Below, piece after piece: positions 1 to 8,750 of a DNA stretch of 64,000 nt; position 1 is the first letter of the stretch; the number at the start of each line of letters is the position of its first letter. Below the pieces are notes generated by a model, which had not been told where the DNA came from, did not search any database, and saw only the letters and a program-made list of their open reading frames with translations. Both the position numbers and the translations under genes were made by a program. Source of the DNA: Gluconobacter cadivus (GTDB taxonomy: Bacteria; Pseudomonadota; Alphaproteobacteria; Acetobacterales; Acetobacteraceae); contig NZ_JABCQI010000009.1 in the NCBI RefSeq assembly GCF_015244745.1, positions 1 through 64,000 of the forward strand. The letters run 5' to 3'.

Positions 1-34
1 CAACTCTCAATCCCCCAACATCACACAATACCCA

Positions 35-111
<77 letters not shown>

Positions 112-141
112 ACTGAACTGGCGATGCGAACGCATCACAAA

Positions 142-170
142 CCCCACTCCGGAAACGGGCTGGGGCTTTC
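142..170 (+). terminator. Probable terminator of the initiator tRNA
   Basis: A hairpin pairs CCCCA at 142-146 with TGGGG at 161-165 and TCCG with CGGG around a GAAA tetraloop, with one C-C mismatch, followed by CTTTC. It lies 31 nt past the mature tRNA end. The U-tract is short, so termination efficiency is uncertain. Confidence 0.55.
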
Positions 171-394
171 GTGCGTCTGCCCGGAATACGGAGTATTTAT
201 CGGGATTATCCAGCAATTAACGCGGATAATCATGATATGGTTAGAGGCGTGTTTGTCTCTAATGGCTGGAACCACTTTGTATGGCTGTGCGTAGTGTCTG
301 AATATTCAGTCAGATGTCATCTTTTAGACGACGTTTGACGAGCTGCGTCGGTGTTTTGCGGTTCATATTCAGAAAGTGTTCGAAGGAGATGGTT

Positions 395-1861
395 ATGACG
401 GATGAGACGAAAACAATTCATACGACTGAATCGGGTATCCCTGTCTCCAGTGACGAACATTCTCTGACAGTTGGTGCGGATGGTCCGATCCTGTTGCACG
501 ACCACTATTTGATTGAACAGATGGCGGCGTTCAATCGCGAGATGATCCCGGATCGCCAGCCGCATGCTAAGGGAAGTGGCGCGTTTGGCCGGTTTGAAGT
601 TACCCAAGACGTCAGCCGATATACCTCGGCGAAATTTCTTCAGCTTGGTGTGGTGACTGAAGTTGTAGCGCGATTTTCAACAGTTGCCGGCGAAGCTGGA
701 AGTCCGGACACATGGCGCGATCCCCGCGGTTTTGCTCTGAAATTTTATACTGAAGATGGCAATTTCGATATGGTCGGCAATAACACGCCGGTCTTCTTCG
801 TGCGCGATCCCCTCAAGTTTCAGCACTTTATTCACTCGCAGAAACGCCGCGTCGATAATGGTTTGCGCGATAACGACATGCAGTGGGATTTCTGGACACT
901 GAGCCCAGAGACCGCGCATCAGGTAACGTGGCTGATGGGTGACCGCGGCATTCCGGCTAGCTGGCGTCATATGGACGGGTTTTCCAGTCATACCTATTTG
1001 TGGGTGAATGCGACGGGAGAGCGCTTCTGGGTCAAATATCACTTCAAAACCGATCAGGGCATCAAGTGTCTGACGCAGGAGCAGGCAGGTCAGCTTGCAG
1101 GCACTGACGCCGATTATCACCGGCGCGATCTTCATACGGCGATCAAACGTGGTGAGCATCCGAGCTGGACGCTCAAGATGCAAATCATGCCGTATGAAGA
1201 GGCCAAGACCTATCACATTAATCCGTTCGATCTGACTAAGGTCTGGCCGCAGGGCGAATATCCCCTGATTGAGGTCGGCAAACTGACATTAGACCGCAAT
1301 CCGACGGATTTTCACTCCCAGATCGAACAACTCGCGTTCGAGCCGAATAATTTCGTGCCAGGAACCGGACTGTCCCCTGACAAGATGCTGCTGGGGCGTT
1401 CGTTCGCTTATGCGGATGCACATCGGGCACGGCTGGGCGTGAACTACAAACAGATCCCGGTTAACGCGCCGAAATGCCCTGTTCACGGCTATATCAAGGG
1501 TGGTGCGATGCGGATGCGCGAGGCGCGCGATCCGGTATATGTTCCGAACTCAAAGGGTGGTCCCGTTGCCGACGCGCAGCGCTTTCCGGAAAGTGCAGTC
1601 TGGGCGGCAGATGGCGACTTCGTGCGTGCGGCTTATACATTGCGTCCGGACGATAATGATTTCAGTCAGGCCAATGCCCTGATTAACCACGTTATGGACG
1701 ATGCGGCGCGCGACCGACTTGTGAATAATATTGTCGGCCATGTGTTGCAGGGCGTTGAAGAACCCGTCCTGTCGCGAGTGTTCGAATACTGGTCGAAAAT
1801 CGATGCGACCATCGGATCACGGGTGAAAGACGGTGTGCTTTCCAAACGGACTGCACATTAA
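395..1861 (+). CDS. Monofunctional haem catalase
   Basis: A 488-residue small-subunit (clade 3 type) catalase that disproportionates hydrogen peroxide in the cytoplasm or periplasm. The distal histidine lies in [14 protein letters not shown] (about residue 57), the catalytic asparagine in [13 protein letters not shown] (about 129-130), and the proximal haem tyrosine in [12 protein letters not shown] (about 339). An in-frame ATG exists at 389 and a longer frame from 314, but AAGGAG at 383-388 sits 6 nt before ATG 395, so that start is preferred. The family length fits. No OxyR gene is adjacent. Such catalases protect obligate aerobes with strong periplasmic oxidation. The family call is secure; the choice between katA and other symbols is not. 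Confidence 0.95.
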   Translation: MTDETKTIHTTESGIPVSSDEHSLTVGADGPILLHDHYLIEQMAAFNREMIPDRQPHAKGSGAFGRFEVTQDVSRYTSAKFLQLGVVTEVVARFSTVAGEAGSPDTWRDPRGFALKFYTEDGNFDMVGNNTPVFFVRDPLKFQHFIHSQKRRVDNGLRDNDMQWDFWTLSPETAHQVTWLMGDRGIPASWRHMDGFSSHTYLWVNATGERFWVKYHFKTDQGIKCLTQEQAGQLAGTDADYHRRDLHTAIKRGEHPSWTLKMQIMPYEEAKTYHINPFDLTKVWPQGEYPLIEVGKLTLDRNPTDFHSQIEQLAFEPNNFVPGTGLSPDKMLLGRSFAYADAHRARLGVNYKQIPVNAPKCPVHGYIKGGAMRMREARDPVYVPNSKGGPVADAQRFPESAVWAADGDFVRAAYTLRPDDNDFSQANALINHVMDDAARDRLVNNIVGHVLQGVEEPVLSRVFEYWSKIDATIGSRVKDGVLSKRTAH

Positions 1862-1951
1862 AACTGTTTGAAGTTGGGGTCTCGACGCATGGCCTGAGGC
1901 GGTGGAAGCTGTAGCCGTTTTTCCACAAGTTTTTGGAACCGGAGATTTATT

Positions 1952-2416
1952 ATGTCTCGTCCGCCACTACCGCCTTTCAATGCCGAGACCGCCGCGCTTA
2001 AGACACGGTTGGCCGAAGATGCGTGGAACAGTCGTAACCCGCAAAAAGTCGCGCTTGCGTATAGTCCTGACAGCCGGTGGCGCAATCGGGAAATATTCGT
2101 ACAAGGGAGAGAAGAGATCGTCTCTTTCCTGACTCACAAATGGGCATGTGAGCATGAGTATCGACTTATCAAAGAAGTCTGGGCGTTTTGGGGGAACAGG
2201 ATCGCAGTACGCTTTGCCTATGAGTGGCATAATGGCGAGGGACAGTGGTTCCGGTCTTACGGCAACGAAAACTGGGAGTTCGATGAAAACGGTCTGATGA
2301 AACGGCGTTTTGCCGCGATCAATGATTTGCCGATTGAAGCCGGTGCTCGGCTGTTTCATTGGCCACAAGGAAGACGGCCGGATGATCATCCGGGTCTTTC
2401 GGATCTGGGGCTTTGA
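1952..2416 (+). CDS. DUF1348 / NTF2-like (SnoaL fold) protein
   Basis: A 154-residue cytoplasmic protein of the DUF1348 family, small cone-fold proteins related to nuclear transport factor 2 and SnoaL. Family features seen are the N-terminal [17 protein letters not shown], the central [11 protein letters not shown] and [17 protein letters not shown], and the C-terminal [13 protein letters not shown]. The start follows a CCGGAG element. It lies 90 nt after catalase on the same strand and may be cotranscribed. The biochemical function of the family is not established; binding or turnover of a small hydrophobic molecule is only an inference from the fold. Confidence 0.88.
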   Translation: MSRPPLPPFNAETAALKTRLAEDAWNSRNPQKVALAYSPDSRWRNREIFVQGREEIVSFLTHKWACEHEYRLIKEVWAFWGNRIAVRFAYEWHNGEGQWFRSYGNENWEFDENGLMKRRFAAINDLPIEAGARLFHWPQGRRPDDHPGLSDLGL

Positions 2417-2542
2417 AAGGGCACATTGCAGTCGACTAAAAAGCCTGCGATTATTTCCAAGGTGGGTTTTGTGAGATTTCCTCCGTGACATGCTCAGAAA
2501 CCGGCAGCGTGTGGCGAACTGCTGGTGTCGGGGATTGTTGAT

Positions 2543-3463
2543 ATGAGGTTACCGGATTTCGAAGCCTGGGCCATTTTCGCCAAAGTGGCTGAACGCGGTT
2601 CTTTCGTACGGGCAGCCGAAGAGCTTCAGCTTTCCAAACCGACGATTTCGAAAGCCGTCAGTCGTCTGGAGCAGTCTCTAGGTGTGGCGTTGTTCAGCCG
2701 GAATTCGCGACAGATGTCCGTGACGGAGACAGGTCGTATGCTGCTGGGGCATGCGAACCGGATTCTTGCTGAAGCAGAAGCTGCTGAAAGCGAAGCCCGT
2801 GGAGGCACTCATCGTCCTTCAGGCCTGATTCGGGTTGCTGCTCCCATGACGTTTGGAATCAGACATCTTTCCCCCGCTCTTCCGGCCTTTTTGGAGAAAT
2901 ATCCGGATATCGACATCACCGTGGACTTTAGTGATTCCCTCGTTGATCTCGTGGCTGAAGGTTACGATCTGGCTTTGAGGATTGCATCTCTGGCCGATTC
3001 TTCTCTGCGCGCCCGGCATCTTTGTGGAGTCCGCCTCCTTCTGGTCGCAACGCCGGAGTATTTGGATCGTATTGGACGTCCGACGCATCCGCGTGATCTC
3101 GAAGGGCAGAAAAGCTTCGTTTATACAAATACGTCCGCTCCCGGTACATTGCGCCTGACCTCCACAAAAACCGGTGAGGACTATGTGCTGTCTCAGGCTT
3201 CGCGCTTTCGGGCAGATAATGCAGAGGCTTTTCTGCCGGCCCTGAAAGCGCATCTGGGGTTTGGTTTGTTTCCCGAATTCATGGTCTGGGATGGTATGCA
3301 GGATGGTCGGTTTGAACAGATCCTGCCGGACTGGGATGCCGCAAGCATTGCGCTTTATCTCGTGACATCCAGCAGTACGCTCCGGCCTTTCCGGGTCAAC
3401 GCCTTGATGGATCATCTGGTCTCGGCGTTTGAACATCCCCCCTGGGCCAACACGACCACATGA
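2543..3463 (+). CDS. LysR-family transcriptional regulator
   Basis: A 306-residue LysR-type regulator. The N-terminal winged helix-turn-helix is clear (residues about 5-65, with AAEELQLSKPTISKAVSRLE), followed by an effector domain with the usual ALPAFLEKYPDIDITVDFSD and LVAEGYDLALRIASLADSSL. The reading frame extends upstream to a GTG at 2525, but ATG 2543 gives the canonical N-terminus. It faces the DoxX gene, with only 24 nt between the two stop codons. Its ligand and targets cannot be read from the sequence. LysR proteins of this subgroup often regulate quinone or electrophile stress genes such as the doxX/yceI cluster next door, which is an inference. Confidence 0.93.
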   Translation: MRLPDFEAWAIFAKVAERGSFVRAAEELQLSKPTISKAVSRLEQSLGVALFSRNSRQMSVTETGRMLLGHANRILAEAEAAESEARGGTHRPSGLIRVAAPMTFGIRHLSPALPAFLEKYPDIDITVDFSDSLVDLVAEGYDLALRIASLADSSLRARHLCGVRLLLVATPEYLDRIGRPTHPRDLEGQKSFVYTNTSAPGTLRLTSTKTGEDYVLSQASRFRADNAEAFLPALKAHLGFGLFPEFMVWDGMQDGRFEQILPDWDAASIALYLVTSSSTLRPFRVNALMDHLVSAFEHPPWANTTT

Positions 3464-3487
3464 GGTTGGGCCAGAAAGATTGCGGAC

Positions 3488-3898
3488 TTATCGACGCAGG
3501 GCGTCCACAGAGAAACGACCGGCCCCTGAAGCAGCAAGAGCGAGAAGGCCGCCTGCAATACTGAAATTCTTGTAAAAATGGATCCACATATCGTAACGGA
3601 TCATACCATCGAACGTCCAGTAATGATGCCCGATGAACGCGGTGATGATCGTATAGACAGCCAGAAGAATGGAAAGCGGCGTCGTCAGGAAACCGGCGAC
3701 AAGAGCCAGTCCGATACCGAGTTCGATCATGATGGCGATAATAGCGGACACTGTCGGAACCGGGGCACCTGTGCTGGCCATATATCCTACGGTTCCCTCA
3801 AAGCCCGTCAGTTTGCTCCATCCCATCAGAACGAACAGAAGGGCCAGAAGGATGCGTGAGGCGAGAAGAACCTGATCGCGTGGAAAGGCCATGTTCAT
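3488..3898 (-). CDS. DoxX-family membrane protein
   Basis: A 136-residue integral membrane protein with four predicted hydrophobic segments (about residues 10-28, 47-67, 70-88 and 108-126). The first helix, LLASRILLALLFVLMGWSKL, and the following GF..T..YM..TGAP are typical of the DoxX family. DoxX relatives are linked to terminal quinol oxidases and to redox or sulfur stress, but most members have no proven role. An alternative start at Met3 is possible. It stands alone on the minus strand, separated by about 200 nt from the YceI gene upstream. Confidence 0.9.
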   Translation of the reverse strand: MNMAFPRDQVLLASRILLALLFVLMGWSKLTGFEGTVGYMASTGAPVPTVSAIIAIMIELGIGLALVAGFLTTPLSILLAVYTIITAFIGHHYWTFDGMIRYDMWIHFYKNFSIAGGLLALAASGAGRFSVDALRR

Positions 3899-4003
3899 CG
3901 GTTTGTCTTTCGTGTTTGAAAGTATCTGACATTCAGCCGGAAGCTTGCAGGACTGCTCTTCGGGGCTGTTGATGTCTGTTTTACCGACGCTTCATGTGCT
4001 AAT

Positions 4004-4037
4004 AAATGGAAATGATAGAAATATTATGTTTCCATTT
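4004..4037. repeat. Inverted repeat between doxX and yceI
   Basis: A perfect 9-bp inverted repeat, AAATGGAAA at 4004-4012 and TTTCCATTT at 4029-4037, with a 16-nt A+T-rich loop and a following run of T. It lies in the spacer between the start of doxX and the end of the yceI operon. It could be the terminator of the yceI operon or an operator for the doxX promoter. The orientation of the T-run favours neither clearly. Confidence 0.45.
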
Positions 4038-4094
4038 TTTTATTTAAAAGGCCGCGTCCATTCCGTCAGCCGAAGGACGCAGCAATGAATTCTG

Positions 4095-4682
4095 TTACTG
4101 ATGCGGCGATGACCCAAACGTCTGGGTTGCGGTAACATCAATGCTTACACCCACCTGAAGCGCAACCCACTGCCCAGTAGCCCACGGCCCCTGACCAACG
4201 CCGAAGGCGGAGCGGATCAGATCAAGATGGCCTTTGGCGTGAGCTGTCTGGCCACTGATATCGAGTGTGAAAGGCAGGGTTTCGGGCCTGCTGACACCAC
4301 GGATCGTCAGCGTCCCAACAGCTTCGTACGCATTACCGCCTTTGGCCCGAAAGCTGCGGGCTTCAAACGTCGCAGTCGGAAAACTGGCCACATTGAACCA
4401 GTCACCGCCCGGCATGGCCCCATCACGCTGTTTGTCCGCTGTCGTGGCGCTTGCGATATCGATTGTAATTTTCGCATGCCCATCTTCGGGATAAGCCGGA
4501 TCGAAAGAGATGGTTCCGCCGAATTTTCCGAAATGTCCCGTAAAGGCATTTCCGGTCTGTGTTCCCGAAAAACTGATCGCGCTGTGAACAGGATCAATCG
4601 TCCAGTCTGCGGCGAAAACAGGTGTCGCCGCCAGAACGCTCATGGCAAACGCTGAAAAGACTGCTTTTTTAAGGAAAGCCAT
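4095..4682 (-). CDS. YceI-family periplasmic polyisoprenoid-binding protein
   Basis: A 195-residue secreted lipocalin-like protein. A Sec signal peptide ends near Ala-Asp (…AATPVFA|ADW), and the mature part opens with the YceI hallmark WTIDPVHSAISF, with GGTISFDP, GDWFNVASFPTATF and TIRGVSRPETLPF later. Family members bind polyisoprenoid chains such as ubiquinone-8 in the periplasm. The longer frame from 4721 was rejected because ATG 4682 starts the signal peptide. It is the last gene of an operon, 4 nt after cytochrome b561, and another YceI paralogue precedes that cytochrome. Confidence 0.93.
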   Translation of the reverse strand: MAFLKKAVFSAFAMSVLAATPVFAADWTIDPVHSAISFSGTQTGNAFTGHFGKFGGTISFDPAYPEDGHAKITIDIASATTADKQRDGAMPGGDWFNVASFPTATFEARSFRAKGGNAYEAVGTLTIRGVSRPETLPFTLDISGQTAHAKGHLDLIRSAFGVGQGPWATGQWVALQVGVSIDVTATQTFGSSPHQ

Positions 4683-4686
4683 GATG

Positions 4687-5298
4687 TCAGTTTCCGTGTC
4701 TGGGAACGGGCTTTCTACCAATGGCAGGAAGCATCTGTCGCAGAGTATTATCGTTCAGAACGAAATGATGACGAAGGGCGGCCGCGATATGCAGACCAAT
4801 CAGCGCCAGCAGAAACCAGCCGCCCCAATGATGAACCGCTTTCAGTGCGGCTTCGACGGGTGCCTTGTTCTGCAACGTTGAAAGCACCGGCAGATCGGGC
4901 CAGAGGATGGTACCATACAGAAGGGTTGGAATGCCCAGAGCGGACACCGACACCATGGCCCATCCGCTCAGCGGCATGAATATTTGCATGCCGTACAGAG
5001 CACCATGCGTCAGATGGGCCGCCACGCGCTCGAGCCCTTTCGTGTCACCAGGAAGCTCTGGAGGCCTGTGCGTCAGGCGCCAGACAATCCGCAGCGCAAT
5101 GAGGACCATGACCGTAATACCGATCGACTTGTGAAGCTGGTACAGCTGAAAAACACGCATTGGATCGAGGGACAGATGATCCATGACCAGCCCCATGACA
5201 ATCAGGGTCAGGATTCCCGCAGCGATCAACCAGTGAAGGAGGATCGCCACGCCCGTATATCGCGTGATCCCGCGGCTCTGCTTTGCGGGCGCTGTCAT
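4687..5298 (-). CDS. Cytochrome b561 family protein
   Basis: A 203-residue four-helix membrane cytochrome b of the YodB/CybB type, which carries electrons between quinol and periplasmic acceptors. Haem-ligand histidines are visible in ILLHWLIAAG (helix 1), YQLHKSIGITVM (helix 2), and the C-terminal VHHWGGWFLLALIGLHIAAALRHH. The start at 5298 (MTAPAKQSRG) leaves 4 nt after the upstream YceI stop; the longer frame would overlap that gene by about 65 nt. Sandwiched between two YceI genes, it probably forms a quinone-linked redox module with them, an arrangement known in other proteobacteria. Confidence 0.92.
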   Translation of the reverse strand: MTAPAKQSRGITRYTGVAILLHWLIAAGILTLIVMGLVMDHLSLDPMRVFQLYQLHKSIGITVMVLIALRIVWRLTHRPPELPGDTKGLERVAAHLTHGALYGMQIFMPLSGWAMVSVSALGIPTLLYGTILWPDLPVLSTLQNKAPVEAALKAVHHWGGWFLLALIGLHIAAALRHHFVLNDNTLRQMLPAIGRKPVPRHGN

Positions 5299-5302
5299 GA
5301 AC

Positions 5303-5920
5303 TCAGCCCTGCTTTTCGAAAGCGCCAGCAATCCGCAGCTGCACGGCATCGCTGACATACGGGACATACATCTTCACGCCGAAATCGCTGCGCTTGATGG
5401 TGCCTGTGGCTTCAAAACCGGCTGTGTATTTCTTGTCGAGCGCGTTCACACCTGCGCCGATGAAATGAACCTTCAGCGTCTCAGGCTTCGTAACACCATG
5501 GAGCGTCAGATTGCCGGTGACGATGGCATCGGCTTTGCCCGTGCGGCGGACGGAGGTGGATTCAAACGTGGCGTTCGGATACTGCGCCGCATTGAACCAC
5601 TGATCGCCCTTGAGTTCTTCGGTCAGCTTGGCGCTGGTCGTCTGAATCGATCCAACCGGAATGCTCACGGAAAGATGGGATGCGGCCGGGTTTTTATCAT
5701 TGAGGTCCAGTGTGCCGGAAACGTCCGAAAAGACGCCCTGATAGTTCGTGAAACCAAAATGCAGAACGGAAAAGCCAACCTGAGTATGGCTGGGCTCAAC
5801 GTCATAGGTGCCGGACTGCACCTGTTCCGGGGCCGTGACGACCTGAGCTCCTGCCGGATGCGGAATGACGGATGCAAATGTCAGGGCGGTGAGGGAAAGC
5901 AGAAAGAAAGAGGATTTCAT
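5303..5920 (-). CDS. YceI-family periplasmic protein (second copy)
   Basis: A 205-residue paralogue of the YceI protein at 4095-4682 and first gene of the operon. The signal peptide (MKSSFFLLSLTALTFASV…AGA|Q) starts at ATG 5920; the longer frame to 6052 has no signal-like N-terminus. Mature motifs are YDVEPSHTQVGFSVLHFG, GTLDLNDKNPAASHLSVSIP, DQWFNAAQYPNATF, LTLHGVTKPETL and KRSDFGVKMYVPYVSD. It is probably a periplasmic isoprenoid/quinone carrier. It is clearly diverged from the third gene, so the duplication is old. Confidence 0.93.
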   Translation of the reverse strand: MKSSFFLLSLTALTFASVIPHPAGAQVVTAPEQVQSGTYDVEPSHTQVGFSVLHFGFTNYQGVFSDVSGTLDLNDKNPAASHLSVSIPVGSIQTTSAKLTEELKGDQWFNAAQYPNATFESTSVRRTGKADAIVTGNLTLHGVTKPETLKVHFIGAGVNALDKKYTAGFEATGTIKRSDFGVKMYVPYVSDAVQLRIAGAFEKQG

Positions 5921-6063
5921 GTCGGGTTCTCTGGTCAGAATGAAGAGGCAGGGACGGAGAGACAGGGCCTGAAAGAACCTGTCGTGCATCCTTGTTGACC
6001 AGAAAAATAAGTGAGAATTACCGGGCAATAAACAAAAACAACAGAAACTCATTGTTTCCTTTT

Positions 6064-7671
6064 TTACACTATCTTTTCCTCCGAAGCCCCCAGATGACCA
6101 GCCGCCTCGATTTCCTGCATATCCATGGCCTGTTCCATTTCCCGCAGAACCCGGTCATGGATCTGCCCTGCATGATGCAGGCGCAGAATTTCCTCCCGGC
6201 CCGCTCCGATGGCCTTCAGAACGGCTTCATAATGGGCAATTTCCTCAGGGCGATGCGTCGCGGTATCCTCTGCATACTGACGTGTCACATGCAGGCGATA
6301 GCGATATTGTTCCAGAAGACGTGGATGCCGCTCACTCCCGTCCGGAAGCCGGGACGCCTCTTCAATGGCACGAAGCTGCGCCTCGGCAACAGCAATCCAG
6401 GCCCGGTTTTCATCCGACTGGATAACACGCAGTTCTGACGCTCCATTGATCCTGAGCAACCCGATCAGAGGCGCCAGCGTCGTCCCGTGAACCAGAACGG
6501 TGACCAGAATTGAGACAAAGGCGCAGGCCAGCGCCAGATCACGTCCGGGAAATCCTTCCGGAAGTGACAGGGCCGCCGTCAGGGTCACGACCCCTCGCAT
6601 GGCCGCCCATCCCATAATCGTTGAAATGGCCACAGAGGGACGCGCGAACCGTTCCGGCCAGCGCCGACGCAACAGACCGACAATTCCGTCCGACGCGAAA
6701 AGCCACACAAACCGGGACAGGACCATCGCCACCAGTACGATCCCGACGGGATAGACGAGATGGTGCAGAATATCAGGTGTGCCTCGAAGACGGCCCAGAA
6801 CACCCCGAAGGGATAGCCCGATCAGAATGAACAGAACGGATTCCAGCAGAAAGACGAGCACTTTCCAGAACGCATGAGACTGCAGGCGTGTTTCCGCATC
6901 AAAATCCCTGTGCTGATGCCAGCCCAGAACCAGTCCCGTGGCGACGGTGGCCAGAACACCCGAAACATGGAGATGGTCCGCACCGATATAGGACACTTCC
7001 GCCAGAAGGACCGTCGTAATGATAACCATGTCACTGTCGCGCAACCGACGGATGACAAACAACCCAAGAAACCCGGCGACAAGACCAATCAGCACCCCGC
7101 CAACAGAGACGACACAGAATGTTGTCAGGGCCTGAAGCGGACGGAAAATTCCTGTCAGAGCAGCGACAACCCCAAAGCGGAACAGAACCAGCCCAGTCGC
7201 ATCATTCAGCAGGCTCTCCCCCTGAAGCAGTGACGTGACCCGACCGGGTAACGACAGGCGCTCCAGAGCCGCTTCGGCTGCAACGGCATCGGGCGGAGAA
7301 ACGATCGCGCCTAGCGTGAAGCACGCGGCCCATGGAAGGGCGGGAACGACGAGATGCGCCGCCACACCTACGGCTGCGGTCGTGAACGTCGTGGTGCCAA
7401 CAGCCAGAAGTAGAATGCCGGACAGATTTTTCCGGAACTCCCGCCAGGCCGTAAACCATGCACTGCTCATCAGCAGGGGCGGAAGAAAGACAACCATGAC
7501 CAGTTCGGGGTCGATCGTGACTTCAGGTGACCAGGGCGAAAGAGCAAGCCCCGTACCACCCAGAATGAATGCCGCCGCAGGAGGGAGCTTCAGTTTCCGC
7601 GATAACAGCTCAAGAATCAGGATGACAGTCAGAAGAAACAGAAAATACTCGTAACGCGCCGTATCAGACAT
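6064..7671 (-). CDS. CPA1-family Na+/H+ antiporter
   Basis: A 535-residue cation/proton antiporter with about 12 membrane helices in the first 400 residues and a charged helical cytoplasmic tail of about 130 residues. CPA1 signatures include FILGGTGLALSPW, the PPDAVAAEAALERLSLPGRV stretch with an ion-binding aspartate, LLQGESLLNDATGLVLFRF, and GWAAMRGVVTLTAALSLP. ATG 7671 (MSDTARYEYF) is chosen; the frame extends to 7803 without homology-like sequence. It probably exports Na+ or K+ in exchange for protons, useful for pH homeostasis in an acid-producing organism. It follows the LysR gene by 52 nt on the same strand. Confidence 0.92.
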   Translation of the reverse strand: MSDTARYEYFLFLLTVILILELLSRKLKLPPAAAFILGGTGLALSPWSPEVTIDPELVMVVFLPPLLMSSAWFTAWREFRKNLSGILLLAVGTTTFTTAAVGVAAHLVVPALPWAACFTLGAIVSPPDAVAAEAALERLSLPGRVTSLLQGESLLNDATGLVLFRFGVVAALTGIFRPLQALTTFCVVSVGGVLIGLVAGFLGLFVIRRLRDSDMVIITTVLLAEVSYIGADHLHVSGVLATVATGLVLGWHQHRDFDAETRLQSHAFWKVLVFLLESVLFILIGLSLRGVLGRLRGTPDILHHLVYPVGIVLVAMVLSRFVWLFASDGIVGLLRRRWPERFARPSVAISTIMGWAAMRGVVTLTAALSLPEGFPGRDLALACAFVSILVTVLVHGTTLAPLIGLLRINGASELRVIQSDENRAWIAVAEAQLRAIEEASRLPDGSERHPRLLEQYRYRLHVTRQYAEDTATHRPEEIAHYEAVLKAIGAGREEILRLHHAGQIHDRVLREMEQAMDMQEIEAAGHLGASEEKIV

Positions 7672-7723
7672 GTTGCGTCCAGTGCTGGAGCCTGCTCGGG
7701 AAGAGAGGGATGTGATTTCGGAT

Positions 7724-8632
7724 CTAGCACATCGAACGCGACACTGTTTCCAGTTCTCCGACCACTCCAGCAACGAAATCCGAAAAAGCCCGCGCCTTGG
7801 CACTCGTCAGCCTACCGGAAGGATAGACGAGCCACAGATCAACAGGCGGCAAAGACCAGTCCGTCAGGCAGCGGACCACCGTTCCGCATTCCAGTTCCGG
7901 CAGGAACATCCAGTCCGCCGCAATGGTCAGACCCAGATCCGCAAGCACGGCGGCCCGGATTCCTTCGGCCGCACTCAGGTTCAGACGCGGGCTCAGTGTT
8001 GCACTTACGTCTTTTCCCTGCTGGTGGAAGACATATCTCCCCCCATCATCCCGCGCATAGGTGACAGCCTGATGCAGAGCAAGGTCTTCCGGCGTCTCCA
8101 GAACCAAGGACTGTTCCAGATACCGGGGCGTTGCAAGAACAGAGCGCCGCCCTCTCGCGAGGCGTTTTGCAATCATCGTGCTGTCGTTCAGAGGCCCCAC
8201 ACGAATGGCAATATCAATTCCTTCCGCCACCAGATCCACACGCCGGTCATCAAGTTCGATATCCATTTTCAGCCGGGGATGCTTCTTCAGAAAATCTCCA
8301 AGTCGGGGCACAATCTGAATCCGCCCAAAGGTTGTCGGAACCGCAACTCGGAGCCTTCCCTGCAAACTGAGCGTACTGTCACGCGCCGCGGCATCGGCGT
8401 CCTCCGCATCGGATACGATCCGGGCCACGCGCTCGAAATAGCGCTGTCCCGCATCTGTCGGTGTCAGACCATGCGCAGAGCGAAGCAGAAGCTGTACGCC
8501 CAACTGACGCTCAAGCTGCGCAACAGCCTTCGAGACTGCCGGCTGTCCGAGATGCATCAGCCGCGCCGCCGCAGAAAAAGAGCCACTTTCAACGACCCGT
8601 ACGAAAACGGTCATGGCCTGAAGACGATCCAT
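7724..8632 (-). CDS. LysR-family regulator divergent from old yellow enzyme
   Basis: A 302-residue LysR-type regulator: winged HTH at about residues 3-62 (FSAAARLMHLGQPAVSKAVAQ), then a substrate-binding-like effector domain (RLRVAVPTTFGRIQIVP, DLVAEGIDIAIRVGPL). It is transcribed divergently from the old yellow enzyme gene across a 118-nt gap that holds a perfect T-N11-A type dyad (8639-8653), the normal layout of a LysR regulator and its target. The inferred role is electrophile- or quinone-responsive control of that reductase plus negative autoregulation. Confidence 0.94.
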   Translation of the reverse strand: MDRLQAMTVFVRVVESGSFSAAARLMHLGQPAVSKAVAQLERQLGVQLLLRSAHGLTPTDAGQRYFERVARIVSDAEDADAAARDSTLSLQGRLRVAVPTTFGRIQIVPRLGDFLKKHPRLKMDIELDDRRVDLVAEGIDIAIRVGPLNDSTMIAKRLARGRRSVLATPRYLEQSLVLETPEDLALHQAVTYARDDGGRYVFHQQGKDVSATLSPRLNLSAAEGIRAAVLADLGLTIAADWMFLPELECGTVVRCLTDWSLPPVDLWLVYPSGRLTSAKARAFSDFVAGVVGELETVSRSMC

Positions 8633-8638
8633 TTTATT

Positions 8639-8653
8639 ATTCCGCTATGGAAT
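8639..8653. promoter_or_regulatory. LysR-type operator (T-N11-A dyad)
   Basis: The perfect dyad ATTCC-N5-GGAAT lies 7 bp upstream of the LysR start codon and about 100 bp before the divergent reductase gene. It has the classic LysR-type box geometry, so it is the expected primary recognition site of the adjacent regulator. Confidence 0.7.
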
Positions 8654-8750
8654 TCTCTCTATACTGAAATGACGACTGCCAATCCAATACGGAAATCTCC
8701 ATCCTCTGAAGCACGCCGCGGATGGCGCGTTTCACACAGGATTGTTTCCC

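Noticed and set aside
4004-4037. Mobile element end at the 9-bp inverted repeat
   Set aside because: No target duplication or transposase nearby; a regulatory or terminator hairpin is simpler.
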